In this document: piece by piece, positions 27,405 through 38,391 of the stretch | Layout of the letters: each line of letters starts with the position of its first letter | How positions within the stretch are numbered: position 1 is the stretch's first letter | Assembly (NCBI GenBank): GCA_041396045.1 | Contig: JAWKZI010000004.1 | Location: 62,001 to 126,000 of the forward strand | DNA from: SHZI01 sp041396045 | GTDB lineage: Bacteria; Pseudomonadota; Gammaproteobacteria; Steroidobacterales; GCA-2729495 | DNA length: 64,000 nt | Reading direction: 5' to 3' | Notes under the pieces: model-generated | Databases searched by the model: none | The model's input: only the letters and a program-made list of their open reading frames with translations | What the model was told of the DNA's origin: nothing | Made by a program: the position numbers and the translations under genes

Positions 27405-27609
27405 GCGAGCAAGACGGCCAATGAAAGCTCGGTGGAAAGCGGCAGCCGAATTCCCCCCGACGGATCCTCCGGGAGCTCATCACGGAACGAACGTCTGGCG
27501 CGAGCATAGGCCGCCTCATCGCCCGCCAGTGCCGCCGCCAATGCGTCACGCAGCCTGGCGAGTGCGTGCCCGATCGTTCGCTTGTTGCCTTCGGCTGCTG
27601 GCACGCGGA

Positions 27610-28083
27610 CAGCAAAAACCACACACATCGCAAATCGGCAATGGCGCTGTTCAAGGTCGCCGAATCGACGCGAGGTGAGCGATCGTTGTTTCTTGCTGAT
27701 CCCATCGGCCTCGCGATCGCGATTCACTGGCCAGCAACGTCTTGCCGACGATGCGGCGTAGCGCGGTCCTCCGTATCGACGCACCAGCTGGATATGTCGG
27801 GTCCAGCCAAGAGCGCACACCACCGGCATCAGGCGGCAGCACTTCTCTCTCATGCCCGCTTCCGCGCCCGCATTGGCACGACATTCGCCGGAAGCGGCCT
27901 TTGCCCGGGCCGGACTCGTTTGCTCATCGCCCGCACTGCCTGTTGTTCTGGACTTTACGTACCGCTGGGCGGCGACGATCACATCATGCCCGCCGCCGCC
28001 AACGCCTGAACAAGTCGGCGCCACCGTCCGCAAGTTCCGTCGCGAAGCTAAGGCCGGAGGAGGAATCATGCTTCAGCGGCAGT
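27610..28083. other. Unresolved stretch of the element
   Basis: Between the integrase remnants and the broken unknown gene. A long minus-strand frame is open here but its composition is poor (many Cys, Arg and Ser) and nothing matches a family. By analogy with the surrounding genes it may hold one indel-ridden gene. No RNA gene or repeat seen. Confidence 0.3.
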
Positions 28084-28994
28084 TCACCGTTGGTCAACCG
28101 GCCCGATTCTTCGCCTTCGCCGCCAGGTCGAACTCCTGATTGAACCGACTCGCGGAGCCAATGGGCCACGCCCGACGAATAGCCAGGGCCACCCGTCACG
28201 CTGAAAGCGCACTTGGGCCTTGATCTTTATCGCCTCGACATCGAGCGGCACCACCCGCGGGGTGTCGTTCGTCTGGCGCAGTTGAGCGCGGCAATTCGCC
28301 AGGTCAACGTCGCGCCACTGCAGGGCCAGTGCCTCCCGGATCGCATTCCCGTCGAATACAGAAGCGTGAGGAAATTCGGAAGCTGCCGGGTCAATAGCTG
28401 TGCATCAGGCACCGGCCCGCTTGCGGGCGGCGGTCTGCAGGTCGCGCCATTCCTTCGCCGTGATAGTGCGCTCGCGCCGTCGGCGTCGCGCTTGCGTTGG
28501 AGCTCGCGGCGACATTGCGCGATAGCCAGTCCCGTTCGCGGCTGATTCCAGGACGGCAGTAGAGCGCTGTCTGGTAGCGGTTTTTTGTTGCGCCGGCGCA
28601 GGATTCGCCTTCCAGGTGTTCGCGGACCATGCCCCGGGTTAGATCGCGCAGCCGCACGTCGCCGAGTCGATCCCCCACCACTTCACAATGAATGCGCCGA
28701 TCCCGGCGGGTGGAAGGCTTGGCGGGACCGGAACTCGCCGGCCAGGTACGCGTCGATAGCATCGGACACACGATAGCGGCTGCCGAGCGCGGCCGGGTCA
28801 ATCTGTCGCTGCTCCACTTCGCGGGCCACCCGCTCGCGCCAGGCTCGGGCATCTTCGAGCCGCTTGAATCGCTTGGTGACGACCGGATAGCCGGTGCGGC
28901 GAATCTGGACCAGGTAGCCAGTCAGTTTGCCGTTGGCATCGCGAACCCGCTGCACGCGGTCGCGTCGGTTGCCGGTAGACTTGGACTCAGCCAT
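28084..28994 (-). pseudogene. Tyrosine recombinase (integrase), frameshifted, C-terminus not found
   Basis: It starts MAESKSTGNRRDRVQRVRDA with a DNA-arm-binding-like domain (YLVQIRRTGYPVVTKRF, AREVEQRQIDPAAL, YRVSDAIDAYLAGEF), then in other frames GDVRLRDLTRGMVREHLEGE, RRERTITAKEWRDLQTAAR, and the box-I Arg region LLYSTGMRSG followed by LALQWRDVDLANCRAQL and PRVVPLDVEAIKIKAQVRF. At least four frame changes are needed. After PWLFVG no HxxR box or catalytic Tyr can be recognised in any frame, so the catalytic end appears lost or replaced. It lies beside the intact tRNA-Ser, the usual place for the integrase of such elements. Confidence 0.75.
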
Positions 28995-29028
28995 ACGTCC
29001 CTCCTCACAGGTGACGGTTGGTCAGAAG

Positions 29029-29052
29029 GCCGAAGTGTTTGCGCACTTCGGC
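29029..29052. terminator. Hairpin, possible terminator between tRNA-Ser and integrase
   Basis: gccgaagtg and cacttcggc form a perfect nine-base stem with a six-base loop. No long T-run follows on either strand, so termination is only a suggestion. Confidence 0.3.
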
Positions 29053-29087
29053 TTTCGCGTTTCTGGTGAGTCCAGAGACTAGGGAAA

Positions 29088-29107
29088 AGTCATCAAAAAG
29101 TCATCAG
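29088..29107 (+). repeat. Arm-type repeat, right end of element
   Basis: Same 20 bases as 20311-20330, direct orientation, 50 bases inside the tRNA-proximal att site. Confidence 0.65.
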
Positions 29108-29156
29108 CCTGAGTTTAGTTGGCTTCGGTGACATTGGCTGAAACCGTTGGTATATA

Positions 29157-29244
29157 TGGCGGAGAGGGAGGGATTCGAACCCCCGGAACCTTGCGGTTCA
29201 ACGGTTTTCAAGACCGCCGCATTCGACCGCTCTGCCACCTCTCC
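29157..29244 (-). tRNA. tRNA-Ser (anticodon TGA), integration site
   Basis: The reverse complement is an 88-nt class II tRNA. The acceptor stem is GGAGAGG/CCTCTCC, the discriminator is G and CCA is encoded; the anticodon loop is CTTGAAA (TGA, Ser); there is a long variable arm (TTGAACCGCAAGGTTCC region) and the T-arm contains GGGTTCGAATCCC. Its 3' part is duplicated at 20152-20203, marking it as the attachment site of the element to its left. Confidence 0.95.
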
Positions 29245-29374
29245 GCGACAAGGCGTGGATTGTCAGCGCCGCGGCAGCCACATTCAAGCGTCTTGCGGCA
29301 TTGGGCCGGGGAACCTTTGGGGTCTGGCGCCAGTCTGCTATGGTTGTCCTTTGATCAATATGAGGAGTGTCTGA

Positions 29375-30067
29375 ATGACTGCAGAGCGGAATTTGCGACC
29401 GGTTACGGCAGGTGCGGGTGGCACAATTGCGGGCGCCAGCGCCCTTTCCACCAACCGGGTACTGCGCAATACCTATCTGCTCCTCTCAGCCACCCTGCTC
29501 TTCAGTGCCGCCATGGCCGGTATCGCGATGGCCGTCGGCATGCCTTATCTGGGGCCCATCGTAACGCTCGTGGGCTACTTCGGGCTGTTGTTCGTGACCG
29601 TGAAGTTGCGAAACTCGGCCGCTGGCATCGCCGCGGTATTCGCTCTCACCGGCTTCATGGGCCTGACCCTCGGGCCGCTGCTCAGCTTCTATCTGAAGAA
29701 TGTGGCGAACGGCGGCGAACTTGTGATGACCAGCCTCGGCATCACTGGCGCACTGTTTGTCGGCCTGAGCGCGTACGTGATTCGCAGCCAGCGCGACCTG
29801 AGCTTCATGCGCAGCTTCATCACCGTGGGTCTGGTGGGCTTGCTTGGCGTGATTGTGGTCGGGCTGTTTGTCGACCTGTCGGCCTTCCAGATGGCCATCT
29901 CCTCGGCCATCATTCTGCTGATGGTGGGCTGCATCCTGTATGAGACCAGCGCCATCATTCATGGCGGTCAGAACAACTACATACTGGCCACGGTCAGCCT
30001 GTATGTGAGTCTCTACAATATTTTCCTGAACCTGCTGGCCTTACTCGGCATTGGCGGGGACGACTAG
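29375..30067 (+). CDS. Bax inhibitor-1/YccA family membrane protein
   Basis: A 230-residue protein with seven predicted membrane helices after a hydrophilic N-terminus (ALSTNRVLRNTYLLLSATLL). BI-1/YccA landmarks: helix two PYLGPIVTLVGYFGLLF, ALTGFMGLTLGPLLSFYL, RDLSFMRSFITVGLVGLLG, VGCILYETSAIIHGGQNNYI and YVSLYNIFLNLLALLG. In Escherichia coli YccA interacts with FtsH; a similar role is likely but inferred. GAGGAG lies upstream of the ATG. The 3' end overlaps the end of the convergent peptidase gene by 27 bases. Confidence 0.9.
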   Translation: MTAERNLRPVTAGAGGTIAGASALSTNRVLRNTYLLLSATLLFSAAMAGIAMAVGMPYLGPIVTLVGYFGLLFVTVKLRNSAAGIAAVFALTGFMGLTLGPLLSFYLKNVANGGELVMTSLGITGALFVGLSAYVIRSQRDLSFMRSFITVGLVGLLGVIVVGLFVDLSAFQMAISSAIILLMVGCILYETSAIIHGGQNNYILATVSLYVSLYNIFLNLLALLGIGGDD

Positions 30068-32350
30068 CCCCGTCGCCGCGGCCACAAAGGCCCACTGGTC
30101 AGCATATTCGTTCACTGTTTTGGACACGGATGCGCCGGCACCATGACCGCTGCGCATCTCGATGCGAATCAGGATCGGCGCGCGGCATCCAGCCCCGCCT
30201 GAACCGGCTGCGCCTGCCTGAGCCGTCTGGGCTGCCGTTGTCTGGGCTGCCTGAAGCGCAGCCGCGTACTTGTAGCTGTGCCACGGCGCCACCCGATCAT
30301 CATTGGCATCCGCCTGCACCAGCACCGGCGGGTAACAGATATCCGTACGGACGTTGTGATACGGCGAGTAGGCTCACAGCGCTGCGAATTGCTCCGGGAC
30401 CTCGCTCAAGCCGTAATCACTGGACCATTTGCGCGCATTGAGGCTTGCCGTCTGGTAGCGGAGCATGTCCATTACGCCGACCGCTGGCAAAGCCGCCGCG
30501 AACAGCTCCGGGCGCTGGTTCAGTACGGCACCGACCAGCAGGCCGCCGTTGCTGCCGCCCCAGATCGCCAGATGACTGCTTGAGGTGATGCCGTTGGCCA
30601 CCAGCCATTCGGCCGCCGCGATGAAATCGTCAAATACATTTTGTTTGTGCAGTACGGTGCCAGCCATGTGCCAGCTCTCGCCATACTCGCCACCGCCACG
30701 CAGATTGGCCTGGGCGTAAACGCCGCCAGCGTCGATCCAGGCCATGCGCGCCGACGAGTAGGCTGGCAGCAGCGATACGTTGAAGCCGCCATAGCCATAC
30801 AGAACCGTCGGTGTCTCGCCATCCGGCTGCACATCACGCCGATGCACGATGGTCATTGGCACACGGGTGCCGTCCTTGCTGGTGTAGAAGACCTGACGAC
30901 TCTGGTAGCGCGCCGGGTCCAGCAACCGGGCACTGCCACCACCGCTGCTCCCGGCTATCGGTGGTGCAACAGGTGTCAGCACCGTAGTGGCGACGTTGAG
31001 ACGGAATACCTGACGTGGTGTGGTGAAATCGGTGTAGCTCAGAAACCCTTCAGGGTTGCCCGCTTCACCGTAGAGGCCGGACACGGTGCCCTGGCCTGGC
31101 AACATCACCGTCGACTGAAGCTGACCATCCAGCGTGTAGATCTGCAGCCGTGCGGCAACATCATGAATCGTCTGCACAACCAGTTGGTTGCCGATCAGCG
31201 CGGTGGCCGCGATCGCATCGCCCGACTCCGGAATCAGTTCACGGAGCGTTGCTGCCGTTGCCCGGGTATCAATTGCGACGATACGGCCTCGCGGTGCGCC
31301 AGCGGTTGTCTGAAAATAAAAGGTGTCACCCACATTGCCCAGAAAGTCATAGCGGCCATCCCAGGCGTCCAGCAATTTGACCAGTTCACCACGGCGGCCC
31401 GGACCGGCAAGGCGCTGATAGTAGATGGCGTTACTGAGATAGCCGTCTTCGATCGTGTACACCAGGAAGCGACCGTCCGGGGTGACTGCCGCATAGGGAT
31501 CGCGCGTGGGATGGTCGGTAATCTCGTAAATTTTCTGGTCGGCAGATTGTAGTGTGCCCAACCGGTGGAAATACAGCGCAACCTGCTGATGATCGTCGTA
31601 GTCGGCATTCGTGCCAGCTTCGGACTGCGCCAGCAGTGGATAGCGGCTGTAATAGAAGCCGCTGCTGTCGCGCGACCAGCTGACTGAGGTGAACTTCGTC
31701 CCCGCCAGGGTATCTGCTGCATCCTCGCCGGTGGCGACATCGCGCACGTGCCACGTATTCCAGTCGCTACCGCCATCGGACAGTGCATAGGCCACGCGTT
31801 TGCCATCGGGACTCAGACTAAAACTGCTGATTGATACCGTGCCATCGGCACGAATCGCGGACGGGTCCACCAGTACCCGACCCGGGTCAGCAAGATCATG
31901 TGTCACGCGCAGCGCATCCTGCTCTGCCTGGCCCGGGTTCCACAGGTACGCATAGACACCATGTTCGCGCTGCGGCGGACTTTGGCGTTCGTAGTTCAGC
32001 AGTTGCCGAAGTCGTACGGCAAACCGATCGCGACCAGGCAAACTGCTGATGTAATTTTCTGCAAGCCGGTTCTCGGCAGCAATCCAGGCACTGGTGGCCG
32101 GACTGTCAGTGGTCTCCATCCAGCGCCAGGGGTCGGCAACCCTGGTGCCGTGGTAGTCGTCTACAACCGTGCCGCGCGGCGCGGGCGGATACGTGAGTGC
32201 TGATGTTGTCATCGGTGTCGCCACTGGAGTCGCTACTGGCGTCGGTGTCATACAACCGGTCATCATCAACAGCGCCAGGACAATAAGCATGGTCGCCGAC
32301 ACGAAGCACAGCGAGCGACTTCCGGCACCAACATCAGCATCCAGGTGCAC
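30041..32350 (-). CDS. Prolyl oligopeptidase family lipoprotein, in-frame TGA at 30374-30376
   Basis: S9 serine peptidase of about 769 codons. It starts MHLDADVGAGSR, then a lipobox-like LIVLALLMMTGC, a Thr/Pro/Val-rich linker, a seven-bladed propeller (FSLSPDGKRVAYALSDGGSD, TSVSWSRDSSGFYYSR), and an alpha/beta-hydrolase domain with the nucleophile motif WGGSNGGLLVG. The frame is interrupted by one TGA after PEQFAAL; the same frame continues AYSPYHNV, VQADANDDRVAPWHSY (triad Asp) and MRSGHGAG (triad His) to a stop at 30041. So the break is a single substitution, probably CGA to TGA, that separates the Ser from the rest of the triad. Downstream of serS by nine bases. Confidence 0.85.
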
Positions 32351-32359
32351 GACGCCCGC

Positions 32360-33652
32360 TCATCCTTCCGGCGACTGTGCAGGCAGGCGGTCTATACCAC
32401 CCATGTAAGGCAACAGTACCGGTGGCACGTTGATGCTGCCGTCTGCGTTCTGATAATTCTCCATGACGGCAATCAGCGCACGCCCTGCAGCGACGCCAGA
32501 TCCGTTCAGCGTGTGCACCAGCTCAGGCTTGCCGGTGTCGGGATTGCGCCAGCGCGCTGCCATCCGACGTGCCTGGAAGTCAGTGCAGTTGCTGCACGAG
32601 GAGATCTCACGGAAGCGCTCCTGCCCCGGCAACCAGACCTCCAGATCGTAGGTGCGGGCCGCCGCAAAGCCGATGTCGCCGGCACACAGCGCCATCACCC
32701 GATATGGCAAACCGAGTTTCTGCAACACGGCCTCTGCATGTCCGGTCAGTGCTTCCAGAGCATTCGTCGACTCGGCTGGTTTTACGATCTGTACCAGCTC
32801 GACCTTCTCGAACTGGTGCTGCCGAAGCATGCCGCGGGTGTCCTTGCCGTAGGAACCGGCCTCAGAGCGAAAGCACGGCGTGTGAGCAACATAGCGGGCC
32901 GGTACAGCCGACGGTTCCAGAATGTGGTCGCGCACCAGGTTGGTCACCGGCACTTCGGCCGTTGGAATCAGCAGCAGATCGGCATCGCCACCCACGGCAA
33001 ACAGATCGGCCGCGAACTTCGGGAGCTGGCCGGTACCTCGCAGGCTGTCGCGATTCACCAGATACGGCACGTACACCTCGGTGTAGCCGTGCTCGCCGGT
33101 GTGCAGGTCGAGCATGAACTGGATCAGCGCCCGGTGCAGTCGGGCCAGCGGACCACGCAATACGGAAAAACGTGCGCCGGAAATCTTTCCCGCCGCGTCA
33201 AAGTCCAGCAAACCACTGGCCGCACCCAGGTCCACATGATCGCGCGGCTTGAAATCAAAGTGCCGCGGCTCACCCCACTGACGTACCTGCACATTTGCAG
33301 ATTCGTCGCGACCCTCGGGTACGTCATCCTGCAAGAGGTTGGGCAGACCGAGTTGAAGTTCCTGCAACACGCTCTGCAAGGTGTCGAGCTGCGCTTCAAG
33401 ATCTGCCTGTTCGTCACCAAGCTGCTTGACGGCGGCCAGCACCGGCGCGGCATCCTGGCCAGTGCTTTTGAGTTTGCCGATCTCGCGGGACCGCGCATTG
33501 CGCTCGCTGCGCAACTCCTCCACCCGCATCTGTACGGATTTGCGTCGATCTTCCAGCGACTGGAAGGCAGCGCCGTCAAGGACGAAGCCGCGACGGCCAA
33601 GGTTGGTGCGAACGTGGTCCAGATCGGTACGTAACAGTCGAGGGTCGAGCAT
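32360..33652 (-). CDS. serS: Seryl-tRNA synthetase
   Basis: Class II aminoacyl-tRNA synthetase charging tRNA-Ser. The 430-residue protein starts MLDPRLLRTDLDHVRTNLGR with the N-terminal coiled-coil arm (residues about 30-105). The catalytic core has TGQLPKFAADLF, motif 2 FRSEAGSYGKDTRGMLRQHQ, and motif 3 region SCSNCTDFQARRM with NGSGVAAGRALIAVMENYQN. Length and all motifs are normal and the frame is intact. It is the fifth gene of ftsK-lolA-vanZ-rarA-serS, the usual gammaproteobacterial order. Confidence 0.98.
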   Translation of the reverse strand: MLDPRLLRTDLDHVRTNLGRRGFVLDGAAFQSLEDRRKSVQMRVEELRSERNARSREIGKLKSTGQDAAPVLAAVKQLGDEQADLEAQLDTLQSVLQELQLGLPNLLQDDVPEGRDESANVQVRQWGEPRHFDFKPRDHVDLGAASGLLDFDAAGKISGARFSVLRGPLARLHRALIQFMLDLHTGEHGYTEVYVPYLVNRDSLRGTGQLPKFAADLFAVGGDADLLLIPTAEVPVTNLVRDHILEPSAVPARYVAHTPCFRSEAGSYGKDTRGMLRQHQFEKVELVQIVKPAESTNALEALTGHAEAVLQKLGLPYRVMALCAGDIGFAAARTYDLEVWLPGQERFREISSCSNCTDFQARRMAARWRNPDTGKPELVHTLNGSGVAAGRALIAVMENYQNADGSINVPPVLLPYMGGIDRLPAQSPEG

Positions 33653-33693
33653 TTTGCAGTCCGTAATGTCAGTCGGATCGAAGGTCCCGGAGT

Positions 33694-35027
<1,334 letters not shown>

Positions 35028-35052
<25 letters not shown>

Positions 35053-35417
35053 GACTCCACAATTTCGGGCCAGCGTGCCAGGCCGGCGGCACAGAGCAAC
35101 CAGCCTAGCAGAAGGCCGCTGACGTCAGCAGCCACATCCAGCGGATCAGCCGAGCGGCTGACCGTCAGAACGCCTTGCAGCACCTCGATCAGGACGCCGT
35201 AGCCAGCCAGTACCAGGAATACCAGCGGCCATCGTTGACGCGGAAACAACCCGCCGAACCACACCATGAAGCCCATGAATGCGGTGGCATGCACGACCTT
35301 GTCATTGATCTCGAACACCGACTTGGACGACATTGGCTCCAATGCCGCAACCAGGCCGGCGACCAGCAGTGCGATGCTGAGCACGAACCAGGTGCGTGCA
35401 AAACGCAGAGGTTGCAT
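35028..35417 (-). CDS. VanZ-family membrane protein
   Basis: A 129-residue membrane protein with four predicted helices. VanZ-like landmarks: NDKVVHATAFMGFMVWFGGL and YGVLIEVLQGVLTVSRSADP followed by LDVAADVSGLLLGW. Function is unknown for this branch of the family (founding member linked to teicoplanin resistance). It sits between lolA (eight bases away) and rarA, so it is part of the same operon. Confidence 0.85.
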
Positions 35418-35425
35418 GCGTCAGC

Positions 35426-36055
35426 CTACAGATCGCTGTCGTCGATGACGTCCGCACCTGCCGGTATCGTGAAGCGGAACACGTCGGCGGGCAGGCTACG
35501 GTTGATCTTCACGTCATTGAAGTCGATACGGGTCTGCTGGGCCAGGCGGTCGTCAAGCAGAATCTGGCGCAGCGTGTCGTCCTTGAAGCCTAGCGTGACT
35601 GCGGCGAAATCAGCCTCTGCGGAACGTGGCGTCAAACGCAACCAGTCCATGCCCTTTGCCGTCCAGGATTTCTCAACGTTGAAACGGGCGAGCACGGACT
35701 CCTTGCCGGTCAACAGTGCAGCCGGTGTGTCACCGAGACCCGAGGTGAGCTTGCGAACCGTCACCTGGTCCAGATCTGCTTCGTACAGCCAGACCTTCTT
35801 ACCATCGGCAACAATCACCCGCTCAAAAGGCGCCGTGTAATTCCAGCGGAAGTGGCCCGGACGCTGCATGACCACCGTGCCAGTGGAATCCTCGATGACC
35901 TCACCACCTGGCACCGTCACGCGTTGCCTGAAGGTGGCCTCGAAGGTCTTTACCGTGGCGAGAAAATGCTCGAGGTGTGGCGCGCTGGTATCGGCAGCCA
36001 TCGCCGGCATCGCGATTGACGCCAAAAGCATCAGTGCATGGACACAGTGTCTCAA
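35426..36055 (-). CDS. lolA: Outer-membrane lipoprotein carrier protein LolA
   Basis: Periplasmic chaperone taking lipoproteins from LolCDE to LolB. The 209-residue precursor has a signal peptide (LMLLASIAMPAMAAD). Mature landmarks: LEHFLATVKTFEATFRQRVT, MQRPGHFRWNYTAPFERVIV, DGKKVWLYEADLDQVTVRKL, and the C-terminal half with LRQILLDDRLAQQTRIDFND. This matches LolA along its whole length. The start overlaps the ftsK stop by four bases (ATGA). Confidence 0.96.
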   Translation of the reverse strand: MRHCVHALMLLASIAMPAMAADTSAPHLEHFLATVKTFEATFRQRVTVPGGEVIEDSTGTVVMQRPGHFRWNYTAPFERVIVADGKKVWLYEADLDQVTVRKLTSGLGDTPAALLTGKESVLARFNVEKSWTAKGMDWLRLTPRSAEADFAAVTLGFKDDTLRQILLDDRLAQQTRIDFNDVKINRSLPADVFRFTIPAGADVIDDSDL

Positions 36056-38322
36056 TGCTCTGATGGTGGCGGTGGCGCCAGCACCTCGCGGGAGCCATTC
36101 GACTGCAGCTGGCCCACCAGCCCGGCGGCCTCCATGGACTCCACCAGACGAGCTGCGCGGTTGTAACCGACCTTGAGCCGACGCTGGATTCCCGAGACAG
36201 ATGCCCGCCGGGTTTCCACAACAATCTTCACAGCCTGGTCATACAGGGGATCGTCTTCGCCCTCCACGTCCCCGCCCTGGGTCTGCTCACCGGAAATTCC
36301 CGGCAGGGCCATTGCCGGGCCTTCAGTGATTTCCTCAAGATAGTTCGGTGGTCCGGTGCCCCGCAACTGGGCAACCACACGGTGCACTTCCTGGTCCGAA
36401 ACAAAGGCACCGTGCACGCGCAGCGGCATCGCCGTGCCCGGCGGCAGGAACAGCATGTCGCCATGACCCAACAGGCTCTCGGCACCACTCTGGTCCAGGA
36501 TGGTGCGCGAATCGACCTTCGCCGAGACCTGGAAGGCAATACGCGTGGGAATGTTGGCCTTGATGAGGCCGGTGATGACGTCGACGGACGGCCGCTGGGT
36601 GGCAATGATCATGTGAATGCCCGAAGCGCGTGCCTTCTGGGCAAGTCGGGCAATCAGTTCTTCAACCTTCTTGCCGACGATCATCATCATGTCGGCGAGC
36701 TCGTCGATGATGACCACAATGTGCGGCAGCGCAGTCAACGTAGGGACCACGCCATCCAGGGTCGGCTTTGGCGCAAACTCTGTTCCGACCAGCGGATCAG
36801 GAATCGGCTCGCCCTTGTCGAGTGCCTGCTTGACCTTGCGATTGTAGCCACTGAGGTTGCGCACGCCGAGCGCAGCCATCAACCGGTAGCGCCGTTCCAT
36901 CTCGGCCACACACCAGCGCAGCGCATTGGCGGATTCCTTCATGTCGGTTACTACCGGGGCCAGCAGATGTGGAATGCCCTCGTAAACCGACAGTTCGAGC
37001 ATCTTCGGGTCGATCATGATCATCCGCACTTCTTCGGCTTTCGCCTTGAAGAGCAGGCTGAGTACCATCGCATTGATGCCAACGGATTTTCCGGACCCCG
37101 TGGTACCCGCAATCATGAGGTGTGGCATGCGCTGCAGGTCGGCCACAACCGACTTGCCACCGATGTCCTTGCCAAGGGCAAGCGTTAACGGCGAACTCAT
37201 CTCCTCATAGGCACGCGAACGCAGGATCTCGCCCAGCGTGACCATCTCGCGCGTTTCATTGGGAATTTCCAGGCCGACCGTCGGCTTGCCCGGGATCACT
37301 TCCACAACCCGTACGCTGATCGCAGACAGTGAACGCGCCAGGTCTTTCGACAGGTTGCTGATCTGGCTGACCTTGACGCCTGGTGCCGGCGCCAGTTCGA
37401 AGCGCGTGACTATCGGACCCGGCTGCACGGCCACCACCTCGACCTCCACGCCGAAGTCCCGGAGCTTCAGCTCCACCAGCCTCGACATGGCTTCCAGCGA
37501 CTCCCGCGAGTAGCCAGGTGCGTGTTCAGGCGGATTGTCGAGCAGCGCCAGTGGCGGCAGTTCGCCCGGCTGCACGCTGCCCTGAAAAAGCGGAACCTGT
37601 CGTTCCTTCTGCGCGCGTTGACTCGGCTGGGGTGCTGCCAGCGCCGGCTCAATCCGTGGCGGCGTTTTCTTCTCGACCTTCTTCCGTTCGGATCGTACAG
37701 CTTCCTGGCGAACTTCCTGCACACGGCGCTGATCAGCCCGTGTCTGTATCGCCTCGAACAGCGCGCGGGACCGATCTATCCCGATGAAGACGTAGCGTCC
37801 AACCGCATCCATCACGGCCAGCCACGACAGGCCGGTAAACAGCGAAATACCTGCCAGCCAGAAGGCCAGGAGCAGCAAGGTGGCACCAAGGGTGCCGAGG
37901 CCGGATGCCAGTCCGTTGCCGAGCATCTCACCAAAGGCGCCACCGGCAGTTTGCGGGAGTCCATGGGCACCGAAATGCAAGGTGGCCAGTGCACAACTGG
38001 TGGCCAGCGTGAGTGCAAAGCCGGATGTCCGTGTAATCAGGACGCGGCGATCGATCGGGCCAGGATTCGTGCGCGCGGTGAAGATGATCCAGCCGGCCAG
38101 CAGAATCATGGCCGGAAACAGCAGGGCTGGCCCACCGAAAAGGCTGTAGGCGATGTCGGCGTACCACGCACCGACGGCACCAATCTGATTGCGTACCGGC
38201 CCACCGTTACCGGTATGGCTGAAACCCGGATCTGCCGGGCTATAGGTCAGCAGGGCAACCAGCATGATCAGCGCGATCGCACCAAGCACCCACAGCGCCG
38301 CTTCACGCACCACATGCGTCAT
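36052..38322 (-). CDS. ftsK: DNA translocase FtsK
   Basis: Septum-located translocase that clears and resolves the chromosome terminus with XerCD at division. Four N-terminal membrane helices (AALWVLGAIALIMLVALLTY; LLFPAMILLAGWIIFTA; and two more to residue about 170), a short charged linker, the alpha/beta motor with Walker A IAGTTGSGKSVGINAMVLSL and Walker B VVIIDELADMMM, IATQRPSVDVITGLIKANIP, and the C-terminal gamma winged helix (RRASVSGIQRRLKVGYNRAA). The linker is short compared with Escherichia coli, as in many relatives. I start at the ATG at 38322; the frame is open to 38391. Divergent from trxB. Confidence 0.96.
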   Translation of the reverse strand: MTHVVREAALWVLGAIALIMLVALLTYSPADPGFSHTGNGGPVRNQIGAVGAWYADIAYSLFGGPALLFPAMILLAGWIIFTARTNPGPIDRRVLITRTSGFALTLATSCALATLHFGAHGLPQTAGGAFGEMLGNGLASGLGTLGATLLLLAFWLAGISLFTGLSWLAVMDAVGRYVFIGIDRSRALFEAIQTRADQRRVQEVRQEAVRSERKKVEKKTPPRIEPALAAPQPSQRAQKERQVPLFQGSVQPGELPPLALLDNPPEHAPGYSRESLEAMSRLVELKLRDFGVEVEVVAVQPGPIVTRFELAPAPGVKVSQISNLSKDLARSLSAISVRVVEVIPGKPTVGLEIPNETREMVTLGEILRSRAYEEMSSPLTLALGKDIGGKSVVADLQRMPHLMIAGTTGSGKSVGINAMVLSLLFKAKAEEVRMIMIDPKMLELSVYEGIPHLLAPVVTDMKESANALRWCVAEMERRYRLMAALGVRNLSGYNRKVKQALDKGEPIPDPLVGTEFAPKPTLDGVVPTLTALPHIVVIIDELADMMMIVGKKVEELIARLAQKARASGIHMIIATQRPSVDVITGLIKANIPTRIAFQVSAKVDSRTILDQSGAESLLGHGDMLFLPPGTAMPLRVHGAFVSDQEVHRVVAQLRGTGPPNYLEEITEGPAMALPGISGEQTQGGDVEGEDDPLYDQAVKIVVETRRASVSGIQRRLKVGYNRAARLVESMEAAGLVGQLQSNGSREVLAPPPPSEH

Positions 38323-38391
38323 TGGCGCCGCCAGTCTACGGCCTTCGATTCCGACAGCTCTACCCACCCTGCATCCCGCAATGACAACCAC

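Noticed and set aside
20400..28994. Complete tailed prophage
   Set aside because: No portal, large terminase, tail, baseplate or lysis gene is visible in 9 kb, so a satellite or remnant fits better.
30374..30376. Selenocysteine readthrough of the in-frame TGA in the peptidase
   Set aside because: No SECIS-like hairpin directly after the codon is apparent, and the family has no Cys or Sec at this position.
32345..33634. Long plus-strand open frame antisense to serS
   Set aside because: serS on the minus strand is complete with all motifs; the antisense frame has no domain.
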